DNA from: Sphaerolaimus hirsutus
Taxonomy: Eukaryota; Nematoda; Chromadorea; Monhysterida; Sphaerolaimidae
Direction of reading: 5' to 3'
Assembly: GCA_964036195.1 (NCBI GenBank)
Contig: OZ038450.1
Location: forward strand, 12,278,701-12,342,700
DNA length: 64,000 nucleotides
The notes under the pieces are model-generated. The model was not told where the DNA came from. It saw only the letters and a list, made by a program, of their open reading frames with translations, and ran no database searches. The translations under genes were made by a program, and so were the position numbers. Shown in pieces: positions 62,740-64,000 of the stretch. The stretch's first letter is position 1; the number at the start of each line of letters is the position of its first letter.

Positions 62740-63997
62740 AACTGATGTACACATGAGGTGCTCTAGCTCAACGCTGCTTTAAGTTGTGATCATGAAACTT
62801 TGGCTAGTGTAAGCTACCAGTGTTGGCAATGTGCCAGCACTAAACAACATTAGCTATGATATCATAAGCCTAGTCCATATTGCCATTACTGGTACTACTC
62901 TCACTACCAAATTCATCATTCTGCCTCTACGGTTGGTCAATACAGGTTAATACAGGATGCATTTTGCATGCACACTGCTGTTGAACACAGGTAATGTGTC
63001 CACTACAGATTAGTAATGAAACACAAATGAAATTTAATTGACATAATTTTTTACGGTACATTTCAAAACAACATTAAAATCACTGCAATACAACAAGATC
63101 TCAGATGATCACCAAAAACATCCAGCACAGTTCCCATGTTTCTTGCACATCACCCTGATGTGCATATTAATTTTACCTTAATATCAATGATGTTGATGAA
63201 AGTGTTGAATACTATCAGCACATTGCCAACACACTGGCTTACACTAGCCAAAGTTTCATGATCACAACCAGGGTTCAAACGGGACCACGGTCCCGGTAGA
63301 TGGTTCGGCAAAATTCCGGGACTGAGGTGGTACCAGTCCCAGTCACAGTCCTGGTCCTGACCCCCCAGTCCGGGTCCCGGTCCCAATAAAAACAAATGCC
63401 AGTCCCGGTCCCAGTACAATCCGCCAGTCCCGGTCCCGGTACAATCCGCCAGTCACAGTCCCGGTACGATCCGCCAGTCCCTGTCCCAGTCCCGGTACAA
63501 TCCGCCAGTCCCGGTACAATCCGCCAGTCCCGGTCCCGGTACGATCCGCCAGTCCCGGTCCCGGTCCCTTGAATTTTATAGTGGTCCCGCTAAGGGATAA
63601 AAAACGTTGTTTTACAATGAATAAACAACGTTTTTTTCATAAAATCATCATTTCAGAGGCTCTATTATGATTTCGAAGGCCTATTTTTACATTTCAAGGG
63701 CCTATTATTCTGGTCCCGCTACCCCAGTCCCGGTCCCAGTAGATGGTTCGGCAAAATTCCGGGACTGAGGCGGTACCGGTCTCGGTCCCGGCCCAACACC
63801 CCAGTCCCAGTCCCGATAAAAAATAAATGCCACTCCCGGTCCTGGTCTTGGTATGAACTGCCAGTGCTGGTCCCGGTCCCGATAAGAAAAATGTCTGGTC
63901 CCGGTCCCGGACCGAAAAACTGGTACTGTTTGAACCCTAATCACAACTTGAAGCAGCGTTGAGCTAGAGCACCTTGTGTATGTATATCAGTACAAGA
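62740..63997. mobile_element. Foldback element with a CCCGGT-word hAT element inserted in one arm
   Basis: 62745-62835 (GGTGCTCTAGCTCAACGCTG...) is repeated inverted at 63225-63268 plus 63940-63985, with GTTGGCAATGTGC toward the centre. The hAT element 63269-63939 splits the right arm. Confidence 0.7.
63261..63947. mobile_element. hAT element whose ends are CAGTCCCGGT arrays
   Basis: Element 63269-63939, with termini CAGGGTTCAAACGGGACC and GTACTGTTTGAACCCTA, flanked by perfect 8-bp ATCACAAC duplications (63261-63268 and 63940-63947). Both halves are arrays of CAGTCCCGGTCCCGGTAC(A/G)ATCCGC words. The terminal 15 bp nearly match those of the TTCGGGATCGG element at 45507-45709, yet the words differ. 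Confidence 0.93.
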
Positions 63998-64000
63998 TGA

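Noticed and set aside
63150-63944. Gly/Pro/Asp/Tyr-rich ORFs resembling structural proteins
   Set aside because: Translations of CAGTCCCGGT words in a hAT element with perfect 8-bp duplications.

Overview
The window is metazoan nuclear DNA, most likely from an invertebrate, but I cannot name the species. Genes are split by GT-AG introns of all three phases. The two genes I can model end to end are both on the minus strand and belong to families typical of animals. Exons cover only a small part of the window. Most of the rest is DNA transposons, largely non-autonomous and often nested two or three deep. A 200-base run of N lies at 58508-58707.

Layout. 1-18352 (minus): a SETD1/Set1-type histone H3 lysine-4 methyltransferase, 18 exons with consistent phase, from the start Met (18352) to the n-SET region at the window edge; the SET domain lies off the left end. 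18.4-28.6 kb: no gene recognised, only mobile elements and unassigned sequence. 28.7-41 kb: fragments of less certain genes, namely a signal-peptide ORF, a coding-looking exon split by a transposon, a minus-strand multi-pass membrane protein, and a short terminal exon at 39.4 kb. 41922-57371 (minus): a calcium-independent phospholipase A2 (iPLA2-beta/PLA2G6 type), 16 exons, with ankyrin repeats and a complete patatin catalytic centre; only its N-terminus is missing. 58.7-64 kb: mobile elements.

The striking feature is the transposon population. At least 17 elements here have hAT-type signatures: CAG/TAG-N-G termini and 8-bp target-site duplications that I could read directly. In many of them the terminal inverted repeats are not ordinary unique sequence. 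They are arrays of a short word, a different word in each family: ACCGT, TTTCCG, GATATCGATATTC, CAGTCCCGGT, TTCGGGATCGG, GTAAACGTAAATAC, GCGCCA, or T-run/A-run blocks centred on AGCGCT or AACGTT. Several families with different words share one internal core. A second superfamily with TA target sites and CCGTATTT termini shows the same behaviour. This looks like repeated replacement and amplification of transposase-binding words at element ends.

The transposons also touch the genes. Two copies of one CAGGGGT-ended hAT family sit exactly at 3' splice sites, one in each main gene, with the acceptor AG inside the target-site duplication. Another hAT element splits a coding-looking exon. The two main genes have no obvious shared function: one acts in chromatin, the other in phospholipid hydrolysis.
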